Source: Chloroflexota bacterium (GTDB lineage Bacteria; Chloroflexota; Limnocylindria; Limnocylindrales; CSP1-4). From it: a stretch of DNA of 64,000 nucleotides. The notes under the pieces were generated by a model. It saw nothing but the letters and a program-made list of their open reading frames with translations. It was not told the DNA's origin and did no database searches. Of the stretch, positions 42,828-51,002 are shown piece after piece. A program made the translations under genes and the position numbers. The first letter of the stretch is position 1; every line of letters starts with the position of its first letter. The stretch is taken from NCBI GenBank assembly GCA_021802825.1, contig JAJZRG010000004.1, positions 1 to 64,000 of the forward strand, in the 5' to 3' direction.

Positions 42828-43172
42828 ATGACGCGCCGGATCGACCTGCTTGCCGCCGACGAGGTGGGGGAGGGCGAGATGCGCATGGTCTGGGCCGACG
42901 GCGGCACCAGCCCCGTGCTCGTCGTGCGGTCCGGCGGCATCCTCCACGCGGTGCAGGGGACGTGCAGTCATGAGTACTTCGAGCTCGACCGCGGCTTCCT
43001 CACCCGCGGCACCCTGACCTGCCCGCTCCACCTGTCGCGCTTCGACCTCGACGACGGGACCCCGCTCGACCCGCCCGCCGACCTCCCGCTCGCGGTGTAT
43101 CCCGTGGTGGAGGAGGGGGGCCGGGTGCTGATCGAAGTCCCTGACGGGCCGCTGGAGCTGAACGAGGACTAG
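42828..43172 (+). CDS. Rieske-type [2Fe-2S] ferredoxin
   Basis: A 114-aa protein. The cluster motifs C-x-H and C-x2-H occur as GTCSHEYFELDRGFL and LTCPLHLSRFDLDDG, spaced as in Rieske ferredoxins of non-haem oxygenase systems. Similar genes often sit in suf operons, probably as an electron carrier for cluster assembly or as a client. It follows sufD by 78 bp; the ATG has no clear SD. Confidence 0.85.
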   Translation: MTRRIDLLAADEVGEGEMRMVWADGGTSPVLVVRSGGILHAVQGTCSHEYFELDRGFLTRGTLTCPLHLSRFDLDDGTPLDPPADLPLAVYPVVEEGGRVLIEVPDGPLELNED

Positions 43173-43215
43173 GCCGGCGGCCTCCTCGCCCTCGCCGTCG
43201 CCGTCCCGTCCTGCG

Positions 43216-43923
43216 TCAGTCGATCAGCGTGCCGCCGTTGATGTCGAGGACCTCGCCCGTGATGTAGCCAGCCTCGGACGAGACGAGGAACGCGACCGCG
43301 GCGGCCACCTCCTCGGGCGTGCCCAGGCGGCCCACCGGGACGCGGCCGGCCATCTCGTGGGTGGCGGCGAGGAGCTGCGTGTCGATCAGCGCGGGGGCGA
43401 CCACGTTGGCGGTCACGCCGTGGTGGGCGTACTCGGCGGCGATCGACTTGACCAGGGTCATCAGCCCGGCCTTCGAGGCGGCGTAGGCGGCTGACCGCCC
43501 GCCCCCCGACTTGCCCGCGGCGGCGCCCAGGCCCACCACCCGCCCATATCCGGCCGCCCGCATCCCGGGCAGGGCGCGACGCGCGCACAGGAACGCCCCC
43601 GTGAGATTGATCGCGAGCGTCTGCTCCCAGAGCTCGACTGAGGTCTCCTCGAGCGGGACGAGCGGCAGGATCCCCGCGTTGAGCACGAGGATCGAGGGAG
43701 ACCCGAGCTTCGCCTCGATCTCGTCGAAGGCGGCGTGGACGGCCGCCTCGTCGGACACGTCGGCCTCGAGGCCCAGGATGCCAGGCTCCTCGGGTGGCGT
43801 GAGGTCCAGGGTCGCCACCCGAGCGCCGTTCTCGGTCAGCAGGCGGCAGATGGCGAGGCCGATGCCGCGCCCGCCCCCGGTCACGACAGCGACTCGATCG
43901 ACCAGCCCCTCGACCCTGACCAT
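43216..43923 (-). CDS. Short-chain dehydrogenase/reductase (FabG-like)
   Basis: A 235-aa NAD(P)-dependent SDR. TGGGRGIGLA is the nucleotide motif, LNAG the structural motif, and YAASKAGL the catalytic Tyr-x3-Lys. FabG-like but without a fab neighbourhood, so the substrate is open. It is convergent with the Rieske gene, 43 bp away. Confidence 0.85.
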   Translation of the reverse strand: MVRVEGLVDRVAVVTGGGRGIGLAICRLLTENGARVATLDLTPPEEPGILGLEADVSDEAAVHAAFDEIEAKLGSPSILVLNAGILPLVPLEETSVELWEQTLAINLTGAFLCARRALPGMRAAGYGRVVGLGAAAGKSGGGRSAAYAASKAGLMTLVKSIAAEYAHHGVTANVVAPALIDTQLLAATHEMAGRVPVGRLGTPEEVAAAVAFLVSSEAGYITGEVLDINGGTLID

Positions 43924-44029
43924 CGTCGATGGCCTCCGCTGCGTCGCGTCCGGGCAACGTCCGGACCACGCGACCTACCTTAGCCCAGCCGGCGAGCCTC
44001 GGATCGGAGGGCCCGCGGCTGGGGTGCGG

Positions 44030-45037
44030 TCAGACCACCGGGCCGGCGGCCGTCTCCAGCACGGGCTCGAGTTCCGGCTCCGAGCCGCGCTGGAGCACCA
44101 GCGCGCCCAGCAGCACGAGGCCCGCCCCGATCACCCGCGCGGGCGTCATCGACTCGCCCAGTAGGACGGCCGCGAGCAGGACGCCGACCACGGGTTCGAG
44201 CAGCATCAGGATTCCCGCCCGCGTGCCGCCGATCTGGCGGATCGCCAGCAGGAAGAGCAGCGACGAGACGCCCGCGGCCGCGACGCCCGCCAGCAGGATC
44301 AGCGGCCAGACCCGCGGGGTCGAGAACGGCACCAGGAGCCCCGAAGCCTGGCCGGCCACGAGGGCCACCACGATCGCCCCGACGACCGAGGTCGCCATGA
44401 TCACAAGCGTCGCCATGTCGGCCGGCACCGAGCGGTACCCGTGGCGGCTCAGCGTCACGAACAGGACCTGCGACGCGGAGGCGAGGAGCCCCAGGAGGAT
44501 CCCGGCCGGCGCGATCGTGCCGGTGTCCGCGCCGCCAGTCCCGCCGGCGAGCACGAGCACCACGCCGCCCATCGACAGCACGAGCGCCGCCGCCCGCCAG
44601 CGGGTGAGCCGCTCGTGGCCCGCCAGCACGTCCACCACGGCCACGCCGGCGGGATACGTGTAGAAGAGCATCAGCGCGAGAGAGATGGGAACCAGGCCGA
44701 ACGCGGTGAAGATCGACGCGTTGAGGACGAAGCCCGAGAGGGCGGCCGTCGCGAGGGCGGCGCGGCTCCTGCGGCTGAGCGCCCGGAGCGCCGCCACCGA
44801 TTCCCGCCCCGTGCCCCGTACGACGATCAGGGCCACTAGGAACGCGAGGCCAAGCACGGCGCGCCACGCCGTCATGCCGATCCCCGGCAGCCCCGCGTCG
44901 CTGGCGAACCGCGTCAGCGGGCCCAGCATCCCGAACAGGCTCGCGGCGACGACCGCGGCGAGCGACCCAGACACGACACGCCCGCCCTCGGTGGACAGCG
45001 GGACCCCCCTGGCCGCGACGTCGCGCGGCTCGCTCAC
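44030..45037 (-). CDS. EamA/DMT-superfamily exporter
   Basis: A 335-aa permease with ten hydrophobic segments forming two EamA domains (about residues 22-155 and 170-310), the second containing LEPVVGVLLAAVLLGE. Such proteins export amino acids or other metabolites. GTG at 45037 overlaps the stop of the upstream ornithine cyclodeaminase-family gene (GTGA). The pair could degrade and export the same amino-acid class. Confidence 0.82.
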   Translation of the reverse strand: MSEPRDVAARGVPLSTEGGRVVSGSLAAVVAASLFGMLGPLTRFASDAGLPGIGMTAWRAVLGLAFLVALIVVRGTGRESVAALRALSRRSRAALATAALSGFVLNASIFTAFGLVPISLALMLFYTYPAGVAVVDVLAGHERLTRWRAAALVLSMGGVVLVLAGGTGGADTGTIAPAGILLGLLASASQVLFVTLSRHGYRSVPADMATLVIMATSVVGAIVVALVAGQASGLLVPFSTPRVWPLILLAGVAAAGVSSLLFLLAIRQIGGTRAGILMLLEPVVGVLLAAVLLGESMTPARVIGAGLVLLGALVLQRGSEPELEPVLETAAGPVV

Positions 45038-46035
45038 CTGGGCAGCACCGTTCCCAGCCCGCGGCGGACGGCCTCGGCCAGGATCGCTGCCCCGAACACC
45101 ACGTCCGCGAGGCCCGTGCCGAGATGGGTGGCGACGACTCGACCGGCTGGCCTCGGCGCGCCTGAGGCCAGCACCTCGCCCATCATCGCGTGGGGATCCG
45201 GGTACCCGTCGAACTGCCCGGCGTCGCGGTTGGCGAGGAACTGCGCGGTGTGGTCCGTGACGAACAGGGCGGCGTCGCGGGCCACCTCGGCGGCGCACAT
45301 CGTGGCGTAGTCCACCGGCACGACGAGCGCGTGGGGCACCAGCCAGTCGTTGGTCATGGCCTGGCGCTCGGCGGGCGGCGCGAATGAGGCAGCCGTCACG
45401 ACCACGTCCGCGCCCTCGACGGCGGCCCTCGCGGAACCCGCGACGCGGGTGGCGCCGATCCCGGGCAGGCTTCGCCCCTCCTGGACGAGCGCCTCGGTGC
45501 GGGACTGGTCGCGGTCGAAGACGGCGACCGAGACACCGGGCAGGAGGTGCGCGATGACGGGCAGGTGGCTGTGCCCCTGGACGCCGGCGCCGATGAGCGC
45601 TGCCCTCGGGTGGCCGGGATCGGCGGGCGCGGCCCAGGTTCGGATGGCGACGCCCGAGACGGCAGCGGTGCGCTGCGCCGTGATGGGCCCGGCGTCGAGG
45701 ATGGCGGTGGCGAGCCCAGTCAGCGGGTCGTTGAGCAGCAGGAGCGCGCTGATCGCCGGCAGCCCGAGCCCGCCGTTCGCCGGGAAGCCGAGCACCCACT
45801 TCATGCCCAGCCGATCGGCCGAGCCGTCGGTCGCGTCGCCCGGCAGGAAGGCCGGCATCGCGTGGCCGAACGAGCCGTCGGGCCGCGGGTGGACGCCGAT
45901 CTTGGCCGGCAGGTCTGCCGGACCGGCCAGGCCGCGCAGCGTGGCCTCCGCCAGGGTGAGGCGCTCGGGCAGGTCGGGCATCGCGGCCGTCACGTCGGCG
46001 GCCGAGAGGTAGCGGGGCGGCGTGGGCTGGTCCAT
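45034..46035 (-). CDS. Ornithine cyclodeaminase/mu-crystallin family protein
   Basis: A 333-aa NAD(P)-binding protein. Family marks: KWVLGFPANGGLGLPAI with the substrate Lys, GPITAQRTAAVSG, the Rossmann GAGVQGHSHLPVI, and the late HLGTGLADVVFG. Members turn ornithine into proline, or act as alanine dehydrogenase or imine reductase. ATG at 46035 is chosen, 6 nt after TACACT; an upstream extension would cross that box. Confidence 0.83.
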   Translation of the reverse strand: MDQPTPPRYLSAADVTAAMPDLPERLTLAEATLRGLAGPADLPAKIGVHPRPDGSFGHAMPAFLPGDATDGSADRLGMKWVLGFPANGGLGLPAISALLLLNDPLTGLATAILDAGPITAQRTAAVSGVAIRTWAAPADPGHPRAALIGAGVQGHSHLPVIAHLLPGVSVAVFDRDQSRTEALVQEGRSLPGIGATRVAGSARAAVEGADVVVTAASFAPPAERQAMTNDWLVPHALVVPVDYATMCAAEVARDAALFVTDHTAQFLANRDAGQFDGYPDPHAMMGEVLASGAPRPAGRVVATHLGTGLADVVFGAAILAEAVRRGLGTVLPR

Positions 46036-46041
46036 CACCCG

Positions 46042-46047
46042 AGTGTA
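46042..46047 (-). promoter_or_regulatory. -10 box for a leaderless mRNA
   Basis: TACACT on the minus strand ends 6 nt before the ATG at 46035. No SD. Confidence 0.5.
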
Positions 46048-46119
46048 TCGGCTGCGAATGCCACCACTCCGCGCGATGTCCACCACCCCGCGCGAGGTCG
46101 CCCGCTCGGCCGGGCGAAC

Positions 46120-47058
46120 CTAGCCCGGCAGGCTTCCCACCAGCGCGCGCCCGCCAAGTCCGGGCAGGATGCGATAGGCGGCAAGGGTCGCCGGGACGAC
46201 GGCGGTCTCGAGCGGCGCAAGGGTCTCGGCCCAGTCCTCGCCGGCGAGGGTCACGGGCGCACCGACCGCGGTGACGACTTCGGGCGAGCGCCCCGCCGGG
46301 CGGCGGGAGGCGGCCGCCTCTGAGCTGTCGGCGATCACCTCGAGCCGCAGGTGCCGCTCCTCGAGCGCCTCGCCGTCTAGCCGCCAGCCCGTCCCCACCG
46401 GGGTCGCACGCTGCGCAGGGTCGACCGCCAGCCGCGCCTCATCGGGGTGGAGCCTGCGGCCGGGCGTCGGCGGGCGGCCCCAGTCGCTGATGCGGAACGT
46501 CAGGTCCGACGGCTGCTCGAGCTCGTAGATGAACGCGCCGGGGCCGATCGCGTGGATCGCGCCCGCCCGCACGTTGAGCGTGTCGCCGGCCGTGGCATCG
46601 TGGAACGCCAGGTCGTCGAAGCCCATGGCCCCCGCCGCGACGGCCGCATGGACCGCAGGGCTGTCCAGGCCGTCCCGCGGCCCCACGACGAGCCGCGCGC
46701 CTGGCTCGGCCTCGAGGACCACCCAGCACTCGTCCTTGCCCACCGCGTCAGGCCCGTACAGGCGGCGCGCCAGGTCGTCGTCCGGGTGGACCTGGAGCGA
46801 GAGCCAGTCCGACGGGTCGATCAGCTTGGCGAGCAGCGGGAAGCGCGGGCCTAGCGCAGCGAGCCCGGCGCTGCCCACCAGCGCGGTGCCGGCCGAGGCC
46901 GCCAGCTCGTCGAGCGTGCACGTGCTGCCGTCGGGCAGTGCCACCACGGATGCGGGCCCGGCCACCCACAGTTCGCCGATGCCGTTGCCCAGCCGAGATC
47001 CAGCCCAGGGCCGCAGGCTGGGCGCGGGAACGGGGTGCAGGGGACGCAGCAGGTCCAA
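46120..47058 (-). CDS. manA: Mannose-6-phosphate isomerase, class I
   Basis: A 312-aa zinc enzyme that interconverts mannose 6-phosphate and fructose 6-phosphate, the short form as in Bacillus. Zinc ligands appear as QVHPDD (His), KDECWVVLEAEPG (Glu) and AGAIHAIGPG (His). Start is a TTG with only a distant SD, so the N-terminus is uncertain by a few residues. It probably feeds GDP-mannose or storage-sugar metabolism. Confidence 0.88.
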   Translation of the reverse strand: MDLLRPLHPVPAPSLRPWAGSRLGNGIGELWVAGPASVVALPDGSTCTLDELAASAGTALVGSAGLAALGPRFPLLAKLIDPSDWLSLQVHPDDDLARRLYGPDAVGKDECWVVLEAEPGARLVVGPRDGLDSPAVHAAVAAGAMGFDDLAFHDATAGDTLNVRAGAIHAIGPGAFIYELEQPSDLTFRISDWGRPPTPGRRLHPDEARLAVDPAQRATPVGTGWRLDGEALEERHLRLEVIADSSEAAASRRPAGRSPEVVTAVGAPVTLAGEDWAETLAPLETAVVPATLAAYRILPGLGGRALVGSLPG

Positions 47059-47174
47059 CGTGGAGCGACATCTCCGGGCGTGGGTTCAATCGCGCCCAGC
47101 ATAGCGGCCGGGCCCGTGCGAGCCATCCGCAGGAGATCCACAGCTGGCCTCACGAGATCCCCGAGGACGCGAAA

Positions 47175-47196
47175 CGCCCCGGCCCGAGCCGGGGCG
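47175..47196 (-). terminator. Hairpin terminator
   Basis: A 9-bp stem, CGCCCCGGC with GCCGGGGCG, with TTTCG following on the minus strand. It terminates the small membrane-protein gene. Confidence 0.65.
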
Positions 47197-47223
47197 ATCG
47201 AGGGAGCGTAGGCTGCGCTTCGC

Positions 47224-47358
47224 TCAGTGGCGGCCGAGGGTGGCCCAGAGCAGCGGATTGTCGTGGGGATCGCGGTACTCTCGGGTGCCCTCTCCGCTCA
47301 CCACGATGGCGATGATGGAGAACAGCGCGACAAAACCGACCGCGGTGAGGATGACCAT
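47224..47358 (-). CDS. 44-aa single-pass membrane protein
   Basis: Begins MVILTAVGFVALFSIIAIVV (membrane segment) and ends with a charged tail EGTREYRDPHDNPLLWATLG. GGAAGG 6 nt upstream of the ATG and a terminator downstream support a real gene. It is divergent from the Lrp gene. Function unknown. Confidence 0.6.
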   Translation of the reverse strand: MVILTAVGFVALFSIIAIVVSGEGTREYRDPHDNPLLWATLGRH

Positions 47359-47426
47359 CGCGAACCTTCCAGTCCACGGCGGCGTCCGACCCACAGAACA
47401 GGCTGCCCAGCTTGGCAGCGCATGCA

Positions 47427-47455
47427 TTGCGGTGACAGAATCGGCATTGTAGCCT
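47427..47455 (+). promoter_or_regulatory. Lrp gene promoter
   Basis: TTGCGG (47427-47432), 17 bp, TAGCCT (47450-47455). Confidence 0.55.
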
Positions 47456-47469
47456 ACGAACCGTAGGTT
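47451..47469. promoter_or_regulatory. Operator overlapping the Lrp -10 box and start site
   Basis: Perfect palindrome CCTACG-AAC-CGTAGG (47453-47467) inside a longer imperfect one. Probably an autoregulatory Lrp site. Confidence 0.5.
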
Positions 47470-47502
47470 GCCGAGCCAACCGGCCTAATGAATAGGTGCT
47501 AG

Positions 47503-48012
47503 ATGGGTAAGAACGATCCCGTGAGCCAGACCGACGCCCGGCTGCTTCGGATCCTCCAGGTGGACGGCCGTCGCTCCTATGCCGACCTCGGCATGGACCT
47601 GGGCATGGCCGGCCCCTCGGCGCACGAGCGGGTCAAGAAGCTCGAGGCCAAGGGCGTGATCCGTGGCTACTCCGCGAACCTCGACCCGCGCGCCGTCGGC
47701 CTGGGGGTGCTGGCGTTCACGTGGGTCACGCAGGCGCCCGGGACGATCACGCTGGACCTCATGCCCCGCTTCGCCGAGATCCCCGAGATCGAGGAGTGCC
47801 ATCACGTGGCCGGTGAGGCCGACTACATCCTCAAGCTCCGCGCCCGCGACATGGAGCACCTGGGCGACGTGATCCGGCAGGTCCAGGTCATCCCCAACGT
47901 GTTCTCCACCGAGACCGACGTCGTCTTCTCCACCGGTTTCGAGCGCCGGCCGCTGCCCCTGGGCCGGAGCGGAGACGAGACGCCCGAAACCGCTCCGGGC
48001 GGCGAGACGTAG
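47503..48012 (+). CDS. Lrp/AsnC-family regulator
   Basis: A 169-aa regulator. N-terminal HTH (LRILQVDGRRSYADLGMDLG, AHERVKKLEAKGVI) is followed by the RAM/ligand domain with GEADYILKLRARD. A Pro-rich tail follows residue 150. It senses an amino acid and binds the palindrome in its own promoter, by inference from position. Note that HTH position GPSAHERV differs slightly from the usual SPSAVHRRV-type helix. Confidence 0.87.
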   Translation: MGKNDPVSQTDARLLRILQVDGRRSYADLGMDLGMAGPSAHERVKKLEAKGVIRGYSANLDPRAVGLGVLAFTWVTQAPGTITLDLMPRFAEIPEIEECHHVAGEADYILKLRARDMEHLGDVIRQVQVIPNVFSTETDVVFSTGFERRPLPLGRSGDETPETAPGGET

Positions 48013-48015
48013 GGC

Positions 48016-48690
48016 ATGTCGGAGCGCCTGGTGAACGAGGCGGACGCCGCCCTCGTCCTCGCCGTGGCGGCCGGTTCCGAGGATGCCTTCGCGGCCCTCT
48101 ATGACAGGCACGCTGCGGGTGTCCACGGCGTCGCGCTCCGGATGACTGGTGATCGAGGGGCAGCGGAGGAAGTCGTGCAGGAGACGTTCCTCGCGCTCTG
48201 GAACCGCGCCGAGGCGTTCGATCCCGCCGTCGCGTCCCTGGCGACGTGGCTGCGCTCGATCGCGCGCAACCGGGCGGTGGATCGGCTGCGGGCGGCGGGT
48301 CGGCGGCCCCGGCTCGTCGCGCTGCCCGGCGGGGTTGGGGAGGACGAGGCCGCCGCCTCGATGGAGCGCCTCGATCCCGGTCTGGCGGTGCTCGGTGGGG
48401 CTGCACGCGACCCGGATCCCGTGCTTGCCGTTGAGGGCGTCGAGGCTCGGGAGCTGATCGCCGAGGCCCTCTCGGGCATGCCCGACGACGAGCGGACCGT
48501 GATCCTGCTCGCGTATCAGCAGGAGCTCAGCCAGTCGGAGATCGCGGAACGGCTCGGCTGGCCGCTGGGGACGGTCAAGACCCGGACGCGCCGCGCGCTA
48601 GCACGCCTGCGCGGTGTGCTGACGGCCGCCGAGGCGGGCGATGAGGGCGCGGGCGGGCCAGGCCCGGGAGGGCTCGATGGACCACGCTGA
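48016..48690 (+). CDS. ECF sigma factor (SigK-like)
   Basis: A 224-aa extracytoplasmic-function sigma factor. Region 2 has AFAALYDRHAAGVHGVAL and EVVQETFLALWNRA with the DRLRAAGRR end; region 4 has MPDDERTVILLAYQQELSQ and SEIAERLGWPLGTVKTR. It is released when the downstream anti-sigma factor is inactivated. Its last 14 nt overlap the anti-sigma gene. It follows the Lrp gene by 3 bp. Confidence 0.9.
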   Translation: MSERLVNEADAALVLAVAAGSEDAFAALYDRHAAGVHGVALRMTGDRGAAEEVVQETFLALWNRAEAFDPAVASLATWLRSIARNRAVDRLRAAGRRPRLVALPGGVGEDEAAASMERLDPGLAVLGGAARDPDPVLAVEGVEARELIAEALSGMPDDERTVILLAYQQELSQSEIAERLGWPLGTVKTRTRRALARLRGVLTAAEAGDEGAGGPGPGGLDGPR

Positions 48691-49540
48691 CGTCGTCGAG
48701 CTGATCGAGCTGGCCGCCGTCGAGCCCGGGGGTCTGGCGCGCCTCGCCGCGGGCGACACCCCAGAGGCCGCCGCCGTCGCCGGGCACCTCGCCGGTTGCG
48801 ACGCGTGCACGTCCGAGCTCGCGCGGACCGCCCGGGCCTCGGCCGTCATCGGGCAGGCGATCCGGGAGCTGCCAGACCCGGCGCTTCGGGGGCGCACGCT
48901 TAGTTACGTGCGCGAGGTCGGGCGAGACCGGTCCACGGCGCCCGCAACTGCCGCTGGCCCGATCGCCGCGACGGCCACACCGGCGGAGGGGGGCTCGCCT
49001 GCCACCGCCGCTGCTGGCGCACGGTCCATGGCGGCCCCAGCCGTCCTGCGCGTGCCACATCTGCCGCGCCGCGGATGGTGGGCGGCGTCGATCGCCGCGG
49101 TCCTGGTCGCCGCAGTGGCCGGGTTCGCAGTCGGAGGCGCCATCCGCCCGCCAACCGCGGGCGACGACGGGGGAAGCTCGCTCGCCGTCGTGCAGACCAC
49201 GATGCGGATCGCCCAGCAGCCCGACGCCGTCCACGTGGCCCTGGCTTCCGCCGGGGGTGGCCAGGGCTCGGGCGAGCTCGTGTACTCCGCGGCGTCGGGC
49301 GAGCTCGCGATGGCCGTCACGGGCCTGGCCCCGATCCCCGTCGGGGCCAGCTACGCCTGCTGGGTGGAGCAGGGCGGCCAGCGGCGTCGGATCGGCGTGC
49401 TGTACATGGAGGGCGCCGACGGCACCTGGGCCGGCAAGGTGGGCGGCCTGAGCGGCCTCTCCCCCGGGACGTCGTTCGGCGTCTCGCTGGTCCCTGCCGG
49501 GGACACGACTGGCACGCCCGTCCTCGTGGGCCGGAACTGA
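48677..49540 (+). CDS. Membrane anti-sigma factor (RskA-like)
   Basis: A 287-aa protein. The cytoplasmic zinc anti-sigma motif is GHLAGCDACTSEL (HxxxCxxC). An Ala/Pro/Thr linker spans residues 90-120, one membrane segment 135-155, and an extracytoplasmic RskA-type beta domain follows (YACWVEQGGQRRRIGVLYM). GGGAGG is 5 nt before the ATG. It holds the ECF factor inactive; the signal is unknown. Confidence 0.88.
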   Translation: MDHADVVELIELAAVEPGGLARLAAGDTPEAAAVAGHLAGCDACTSELARTARASAVIGQAIRELPDPALRGRTLSYVREVGRDRSTAPATAAGPIAATATPAEGGSPATAAAGARSMAAPAVLRVPHLPRRGWWAASIAAVLVAAVAGFAVGGAIRPPTAGDDGGSSLAVVQTTMRIAQQPDAVHVALASAGGGQGSGELVYSAASGELAMAVTGLAPIPVGASYACWVEQGGQRRRIGVLYMEGADGTWAGKVGGLSGLSPGTSFGVSLVPAGDTTGTPVLVGRN

Positions 49541-49560
49541 TATCGGCCGCGGCCGCCTGA

Positions 49561-49576
49561 AGCCCGCGCTCGGGCT
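49561..49576. terminator. Small hairpin between convergent genes
   Basis: AGCCCG-CGCT-CGGGCT, a 6-bp stem 20 bp after the anti-sigma stop. Confidence 0.45.
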
Positions 49577-49620
49577 CCCTGCGCCGCCCCCCGGCCGCGC
49601 CTATCGCCCGGCCGCCTGCC

Positions 49621-49926
49621 TCAGCCCTCGGCGCGCCCGGCTTCGGCCGCCTGCCTCTCCAGCGCGGCGAGCTCGTCGGGTGAGATCAGCGCGTCGGGAG
49701 GCGGGAAGCCCAGGTAGCGCCGGTGCGCTCGGAGCACGTCCTCGGCCAGCTGCGCGTCGAGCCGCGCGTCGTCCACGGCGCCCACCATCCAGGCGGCCTC
49801 CGCCATGAGCTCACGCTCGGAGATCTCCTCGTCGCGGCGACCCAGCTCGGCCATGACCAGCCACGTCAGGGCGCCGCCGGCAACCAAGCCGACGACCAGG
49901 AGCCAGATGCTGAACTCGGACCCCAC
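49621..49926 (-). CDS. Small membrane-anchored protein
   Basis: A 101-aa protein. One N-terminal hydrophobic segment (IWLLVVGLVAGGALTWLVM) is followed by an acidic helical domain of 75 residues. GTG start with a G-rich stretch 7 nt upstream. No recognised family. Confidence 0.6.
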   Translation of the reverse strand: MGSEFSIWLLVVGLVAGGALTWLVMAELGRRDEEISERELMAEAAWMVGAVDDARLDAQLAEDVLRAHRRYLGFPPPDALISPDELAALERQAAEAGRAEG

Positions 49927-49998
49927 GTCAGGACCCCCAGGAGGTAAGAGGCGTCATCGCGCTGTAGCGTAGCCCACGGCTCTCAGCGGCGCTCCGGC

Positions 49999-50004
49999 TA
50001 CACT
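49999..50004 (+). promoter_or_regulatory. -10 box for a leaderless lgt mRNA
   Basis: TACACT ends 8 nt before the ATG at 50013. No SD. Confidence 0.5.
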
Positions 50005-50012
50005 TTGCCGAC

Positions 50013-51002
50013 ATGCCGACCCTGCTTGTCCCCATCCTCGCGATGATCGCGATCACGCCCGATCCCATCGCGATCCACCTGGGCCCCATCCCTGTGTACT
50101 GGTACGGGGTCTGTTACGCCATCGGCCTCGCAGCCTCCTATGCCGTGGTCACCCGCGAGGCGCACCGGCGCGGGCTGGACGCCAGGCTGGTGGACAACGG
50201 GATCATCATCGTCGCGGTCGCGGCCCTCGTCGGCGGGCGCGCCTACCACGTGATCGACCAGTGGGCGCTGTACAAGGACGATCCGATCAAGATCTTCCTC
50301 CCGCCCTACACCGGGCTGGGGGTCTACGGCGGCATCGTCACCGGCACGCTGGCCGCGGTCTACATCATCCGCCGCTGGAAGCAGCCGTTCTGGAAGTGGG
50401 CCGACGTCGTCGCGCCCGCGCTGTTCACGATGCAGGCCATCGGGCGGTGGGGGAACTTCTTCAACCAGGAGCTCTACGGCCCGCCGACGAACCTGCCGTG
50501 GGGCATCGCGATCGACTGTGCCCACCGGATCGGCGACCACGGGATCACGCAGTGGCCGTGCTCGCAGTACCCCTTCGAGACCACCGCGTTCACGCCGCTG
50601 TTCCTCTACGAGAGCGTGTCGGGCGTGCTGGGGCTGATCACCCTGCTGTGGCTGGCGCGGCGCTTCGGCCCCCGGATGCGCCCGGGCGACCTGCTGCTGA
50701 TCTGGTTCATGTGGTACGCGGTGGTCCGGTTCTGGCTCGAGACGTTCCGCGAGGGGAACTGGACGTTCTTCGGCGTGCCGACCGCGATGGTCGTGTCGTC
50801 GGTGACGTTCGTGGTGGCCGGCGCCGTGCTGCTGTACCGGCACCGGCCCGGGGCTGCCTACGAGCCGTGGGGCGCGCCGCCCAAGCCCAGCGAAGAGCTC
50901 TACGAGGACGAGGACGAGGTCCTCGAGGACGACGAGGAGCTGGTCGATGACGACGGACCCGGCGGCCAGCCCGGAGTCGACCGAGCCGCACCGATTCGCT
51001 AA
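50013..51002 (+). CDS. lgt: Prolipoprotein diacylglyceryl transferase
   Basis: A 329-aa membrane enzyme that transfers diacylglycerol to the lipobox Cys of prolipoproteins. It has seven hydrophobic segments, the Lgt signature GRWGNFFNQELYG, GGRAYHVIDQW, and RFWLETFREG with the essential late Arg/Glu. A long acidic tail (EELYEDEDEVLEDDEELVDDD) lies at the C-terminus. It overlaps the acyltransferase gene by 56 bp. Confidence 0.94.
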   Translation: MPTLLVPILAMIAITPDPIAIHLGPIPVYWYGVCYAIGLAASYAVVTREAHRRGLDARLVDNGIIIVAVAALVGGRAYHVIDQWALYKDDPIKIFLPPYTGLGVYGGIVTGTLAAVYIIRRWKQPFWKWADVVAPALFTMQAIGRWGNFFNQELYGPPTNLPWGIAIDCAHRIGDHGITQWPCSQYPFETTAFTPLFLYESVSGVLGLITLLWLARRFGPRMRPGDLLLIWFMWYAVVRFWLETFREGNWTFFGVPTAMVVSSVTFVVAGAVLLYRHRPGAAYEPWGAPPKPSEELYEDEDEVLEDDEELVDDDGPGGQPGVDRAAPIR

